The position numbers were made by a program, and so were the translations under genes. Below, piece by piece: positions 61,946 to 64,000 of a stretch of 64,000 nt of DNA; the stretch's first letter is position 1, and each line of letters starts with the position of its first letter. The notes under the pieces are model-generated. The model was not told the DNA's origin. It made no database searches and was given only the letters and a program-made list of their open reading frames with translations. Origin of the DNA: Limanda limanda (lineage: Eukaryota > Chordata > Actinopteri > Pleuronectiformes > Pleuronectidae); the NCBI RefSeq assembly GCF_963576545.1, contig NC_083642.1, forward strand, positions 6,724,901 through 6,788,900. Reading direction: 5' to 3'.

Positions 61946-64000
61946 CTTGACCACGGTAAAGACAGAAGTAACTCAGGGACACAGATTGACAAAGATTTTT
62001 TTAATTTTGACTGTGTCAAAAAGTCTGTTTTGTGGACGCTTGCTGCAGTTGAATGAGTTTCTCGATCTCTTTTAAAGCTTTGAGCTCCGACCTCTCGGCG
62101 TTGCCTAACCTGAAGAGGATGTCCACCTGAGTTAATGGGTGAAGTGGAGGATCTTCCAACAATAATATGCCGATTTGAATTGTGTCAATGATTGTCGCTA
62201 CCAGTGTGTTGAAATCCCACCAGAAAGTGTACGTTTGTAAGTCAGGGTGCCTCCAATCATGAGTGTATCATTCAGGAAGCAATGACACATCAGGGGTTCA
62301 TGGACACGTTGTCTTTTCTGTCATACCTGGACAATCTTTACACAAAAGAAGATCAGACACCAAAAAATGACATGGTAGTTAGTAAAATGTTAATATCGAT
62401 TAAAGTGATTTATGTTATATATTTTGCTATGGCAACAAATGAGACATTATTATTTAATTATTCCACAATTTATAAAACATCACTCCCTCTTTCTTCTCAC
62501 ACAGTTTTGTCTCTGCTGTGTGTTTACTTCTTTATTTAAGAAATGTTATGTTGTTTTTCTTTGCAATGGATTTTGTACAGGAGCTCATTAACAATTATGT
62601 CCAAGTCAAAAAATGTGTTTTATATATAAAAACAGAGAATAAATAAAAAACACGTCATAAGTAATTGAGAAATAAAAAAGCCAGTGACTAGAAGTGGGTC
62701 TTTAGCAATGGTTGAACCATTTCTATAGGGTCTAAGTAAATCAGATAACGGATCAACATGCATTTACGGATCAACATGCATTCAGCATTATCTAATTATC
62801 CGCTGTGATCCACCCGTGAACTCGGCTCCAGAGGAGTCCTTAAAGAAGGAGTCACGATTTACTTCGATTGTATTGGATTTGGCTGCAGCACAGCGCCGAC
62901 CCCTGAGGCTCCTCAAGGGTCTGTGGATTCAAACTCTTCACCCGCCGCTCCATCCACACAGTGGTGAGTAGGTAATGAGTGAATTTTCATATTTTTGGTG
63001 AACTATCTGTATTTTTACAGTGCTTGTGAAAGTCACTAAGATAAAAAAGGAGCACGATGACCAACATGGATCATATGTGTGATTTTACACTACAATGTTG
63101 ATCTTGACCCTGCGTGTCCGCATGCAGCGGAAGCAGTGCACGTCACTTTGGAGGCTCACACACGATTGTTCAATGGATTTAAAAATGCAATCTTCGAAGA
63201 TGAGTGATGGTGAGTAATGTGCCCTAGTGGTTTGAATAAGAGAAAGGATTTAATACCTAATCCCCGTAATGATTGCAGAGAAGAAGCAAAGCTTTACTGG
63301 TTATGGACAAATATGGGCTTCCTGCAGGGTTTAAACAGGGGACACGAAAGAAATCATAACACAGGCTCATTATTGTAAGTGTGAATTCAGTAATTTTTTA
63401 ACTTGTGAATAAAAGTTAAGAAATTTAGACAATAAATGCCAATATGAGAATAATACAATGCTGCAGCATCGGCAAATCTGATGTTATAGCTGTTTGTTTG
63501 CCCTTGATACAGAGATATGATGCATACCTGACTCCTTGTGTTGCTTTTAACAAACGTTTTATTAGCAACTGTTACACATCAAGCGCTGTAATTTTCCTGT
63601 GACTGTATCACTCAGTGTTACATGCCAGATCCACAAAGTCTGCAGAGCCGGGCTGTGTAACTCATTTGCCAGCGTCCCACAACGTGGAGATGCTGTTTCA
63701 GGTACTAGACCCTGAGAGATACATGTGTTTATACAAAAGGCATTCATTAACACCCACTTCCTCTCCTGAAGACAAAGCAACATAAGATGACTTCTCCAGG
63801 TAATTGTCAACCACCGTTACCTCGGAGGTGTGCGAGGGGATGTTAAAAATCAACATCAAGCTCCGGTTACTGAAGTACAGCATCTAATTTGCACATGTTA
63901 GATCAAGAAGTGGTACGGTGTGTGTGTAACACTTCATAGAGTCACATCTACACATTGATCAAAACTCAAATCTATGAATATGCAAGTATTGATCATTTCC
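61946..64000. other. upstream of mfsd4a; possible unassigned exon series on + strand
   Basis: No recognised protein. Three exon-like pieces appear in order on the + strand: one ending in a GTGAGT donor at about 62965; one from a catgcag acceptor (63127) to ATGAGTGATG before GTGAGTAATG (63211); and one after gattgcag (63281). Joining the last two gives MSDEKKQSFTGYGQIWASC and then a stop, so a coding role is doubtful. Non-coding 5' exons are possible. The minus-strand open frames at 63.56-63.88 kb match nothing I know. Confidence 0.35.

Overview
This window is nuclear DNA from a ray-finned fish, most likely a percomorph teleost. The genes are split by GT-AG introns and encode vertebrate proteins, and the intergenic DNA holds short degenerate repeats typical of teleosts (L2/CR1-like tails, CORE-SINE-like pieces, a TTAGGG-containing intronic repeat, TATC and CA microsatellites). 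Gene names rest on recalled family sequences; no search was run. Exon ends were placed by matching splice sites to reading phase, and in the complete genes the joined exons stay in frame to a stop.

Left part (1 to 27.8 kb, minus strand): the 5' end of camta1, a CG-1 domain transcription activator. The first coding exon is at 27.7 kb inside a GC-rich promoter and a CG-1 exon is at 14.4 kb. A possible alternative first coding exon lies at 24.0 kb. The rest is long intron, and the gene continues off the left edge. A GC-rich open stretch at 8.2-8.5 kb looks protein-like but is unassigned.

27.9 to 31.7 kb: the intergenic space between camta1 and dnajc11, which are head to head. It holds a nested tandem array (units of about 200 bp containing a variable number of 11-12 bp repeats), flanked by related copies of another sequence, followed by a second 21-24 bp minisatellite.

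31.8 to 40.3 kb (+): complete dnajc11, 16 coding exons, 559 residues, a mitochondrial J protein. 41.9 to 44.9 kb (+): a six-exon F-box/FBA gene of the FBXO2/6/44 group. It converges tail to tail with cdc42 (49.7 to about 44.9 kb, minus strand), which keeps both vertebrate alternative last exons. A roughly 400-bp TATC microsatellite at 51.0 kb follows a LINE-type 3' tail.

Right part: a four-exon CD300/pIgR-like single Ig-domain receptor (53.5 to 52.0 kb, minus strand); a broken GH18 chitinase (55.9 to 58.7 kb, +) with a stop codon, no recognisable catalytic exon and a frameshift; and complete mfsd4a (61.9 to 59.4 kb, minus strand), a 12-helix transporter of ten coding exons. The last 2 kb show only a possible, unassigned 5' exon series. 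The camta1-dnajc11 pairing matches the arrangement on human 1p36. No wholly new system is evident; the most unusual items are the nested array, the candidate camta1 exon, the orphan coding-like island and the chitinase pseudogene.
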